DNA of 7,790 bases. Origin: JBBKXJ01 sp037969395 (GTDB lineage: Bacteria; Pseudomonadota; Gammaproteobacteria; Pseudomonadales; JAUIET01). Location: NCBI GenBank assembly GCA_037969395.1, contig JBBKXJ010000176.1, forward strand, positions 1 through 7,790. The letters are read 5' to 3'. Both the position numbers and the translations under genes were made by a program. This document shows positions 6,834 through 7,790 of this stretch, one piece after another. The stretch's first letter is position 1. Each line of letters opens with the position of its first letter. Below the pieces are notes generated by a model. That model was not told the origin of the DNA. It saw nothing but the letters and a program-made list of their open reading frames with translations, and did no database searches.

Positions 6834-7061
6834 AGGCGCGGCGCAGAGTACCACGAACGGGCAGATGGGTCCGATCTGAATAGCGAATTGGCGTTGCTGA
6901 GAGCGCTCATGGAGCAATACGGCCTCGGGGAGGCTGACTTACCTGAAATTGGCAGCAAGTCGCTGGTATCGAAAATATTGCGCGGCAACCGGAATATGAC
7001 CAGCAAGCACATTGAGGCATTAAGCCAGAGGTCTGAAATTAGCCCGGCGACCTTTGGATAA
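6834..7061 (+). pseudogene. HigA/XRE-type antitoxin, C-terminal remnant
   Basis: The open stretch following TAA at 6831 reads YHERADGSDL, then LRALMEQYGLGEADLPEIGS, KSLVSKILRGNRNMTSKHIE and ALSQRSEISPATFG before TAA 7059. This is the helix-turn-helix half of HigA-type antitoxins, which bind DNA and neutralise a HigB-like mRNA-cutting toxin. Intact relatives are roughly 110-135 residues. Here about 75 codons are open, and the N-terminal part that would precede the HTH is missing. No start codon with a ribosome-binding site is seen: the first in-frame ATG is 6909, inside the conserved LMEQYGL, and a TTG at 6879 is possible. No toxin gene lies on either side. The truncation point is close to the dbpA start (6774), and the stop is only 6 bases from the end of the convergent CitE-like gene. 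A short functional HTH protein cannot be ruled out. Confidence 0.72.
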
Positions 7062-7067
7062 CCTGCA

Positions 7068-7790
7068 TCACAAATCGTGTATAGCCGCAATCGCAGCCGC
7101 CAGGGCAACAACACGATGCGCGTCCTGTACGTGCAGGTTTTCAATCAGCTTACCATCCACCAACACGACCCCCTGCCCTGCTGCTTCGGCCTCGGCATGG
7201 GCAGCAATGATACGGCCGGCGAGTTCCAGTTCCGCAGCGCTGGGGGCAAATACCTTATTGGCTGCCGCGATCTGTTTGGGATGAATTAGAGTTTTGCCGT
7301 CAAAGCCAAGCTCAAGACCTTGCTCGCACGCGGCTGTGCAGCCGGCTTCGTCATCGAGGTCGAGGTAGACGCCGTCAAGCACGACCAGCTGGTACGCACG
7401 TGCGGCAAGTACGCAGAGATTCAAACTCGCAATCAGCGGTAGCCGTGTTTTTGTGTGTCGGCCATGAATATCCTTGACCAGGTCAGATGTGCCCATCACA
7501 AGGCCACCCATACGCGGCGACGCTGCGGCTATCTCTTCCGCATGCAAAATACTCAGCGGGGTTTCCAGCATCGCCCACATCGATGTGCGGTCGTGCAGGC
7601 CTGCGTCTTCGAGAATGGTCTGCGCTTGATGAATATCGCTGCTGCAGTTTACCTTCGACAGCAGAATTGCGTCGGGCGCGGCCGCAGCAGCGGCACGTAG
7701 ATCGGCCTCGCCCCAATCGGTGTCAAGGCTGTTGCTGCGTATTATTATTTGCCGCTTACCGTAAGCCCCAGCCAGCGCCTGCTCTGCTGC
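7068..7790 (-). CDS. CitE/HpcH-type aldolase-lyase, citrate lyase beta-subunit-like (partial, 5' end outside window)
   Basis: The 240 visible residues are the C-terminal part of a (beta/alpha)8-barrel lyase of the HpcH/HpaI-CitE superfamily. Members cleave or form malyl-, citramalyl- or related CoA thioesters with a divalent metal. Landmarks by visible residue number: IIIRSNSLDTDWGEADL (15-31) with the substrate-binding Arg18, WAMLETP (72-78) with metal ligand Glu76, LVMGTSDLVKD (97-107) with metal ligand Asp103, and FDGKTLIHPKQI, a strong family signature. The usual LPKVE reads LLSKVN (43-48), so the Pro and acidic residue are changed. Relatives are about 270-300 residues, so only some 30-60 N-terminal residues are missing. 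No citrate lyase alpha or gamma genes are in view, so a stand-alone CitE-like enzyme (such as a malyl- or citramalyl-CoA lyase) is more likely than a citrate lyase subunit. Its exact substrate cannot be told. The gene ends 6 bases from the antitoxin remnant, tail to tail. Confidence 0.92.
   Translation of the reverse strand, partial: AAEQALAGAYGKRQIIIRSNSLDTDWGEADLRAAAAAAPDAILLSKVNCSSDIHQAQTILEDAGLHDRTSMWAMLETPLSILHAEEIAAASPRMGGLVMGTSDLVKDIHGRHTKTRLPLIASLNLCVLAARAYQLVVLDGVYLDLDDEAGCTAACEQGLELGFDGKTLIHPKQIAAANKVFAPSAAELELAGRIIAAHAEAEAAGQGVVLVDGKLIENLHVQDAHRVVALAAAIAAIHDL

Noticed and set aside
6830..7144. 104-codon minus-strand frame upstream of dbpA
   Set aside because: It is antisense to the antitoxin remnant and overlaps the CitE-like 3' end. 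The plus-strand reading has clear HigA-type motifs.
1..7790. CRISPR array, tRNA or rRNA genes, intact insertion sequence
   Set aside because: No regularly spaced repeats, no tRNA-like cloverleaf segments and no transposase motifs were seen on either strand by reading.

Overview
The window looks like a segment of a gammaproteobacterial chromosome, at the edge of a secondary-metabolite locus. The main evidence is the complete dbpA RNA helicase, whose sequence and C-terminal 23S rRNA-binding domain closely follow the E. coli DbpA type. Species cannot be named from the sequence. By eye, base composition is near 50% GC in most genes and visibly higher in the decayed oxidoreductase at 4056-5099.

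Layout, left to right. (1) 1-1515, minus strand: the 5' part of a non-ribosomal peptide synthetase (NRPS) gene, giving a whole condensation domain and the first residues of an adenylation domain before it leaves the window. (2) 1516-1721: the shared divergent control region. (3) 1722-3572, plus strand: a 616-residue FAD-dependent enzyme with the three sequence signatures of flavin-dependent halogenases. (4) 3573-4055: no clear gene, except a short minus-strand reading frame (3616-3822) that may be a hydrolase tail; inverted repeats are present. (5) 4056-5099, plus strand: a broken FAD/NAD(P)-binding oxidoreductase gene with an in-frame stop, a damaged Rossmann motif and an apparently missing C-terminus. 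(6) 5100-5349: non-coding spacer with an imperfect hairpin and a 12-base tandem repeat that duplicates the dbpA stop region. (7) 5350-6774, minus strand: dbpA. (8) 6834-7061, plus strand: the C-terminal part of a HigA/XRE-type antitoxin with no toxin beside it. (9) 7068-7790, minus strand: the C-terminal 240 residues of a CitE/HpcH-type lyase (citrate lyase beta-like), which leaves the window on the right.

How the genes fit together. The NRPS and the halogenase-like gene are transcribed away from each other from one 206-base region. They probably belong to one pathway making a modified, possibly halogenated, peptide. dbpA and the CitE-like gene are ordinary core or metabolic genes and mark the non-cluster side. 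The stretches between the two groups hold gene remnants (oxidoreductase, possible hydrolase tail, antitoxin tail). This suggests the cluster boundary has been reworked by insertion and deletion. No RNA gene, CRISPR array or intact mobile element was seen.
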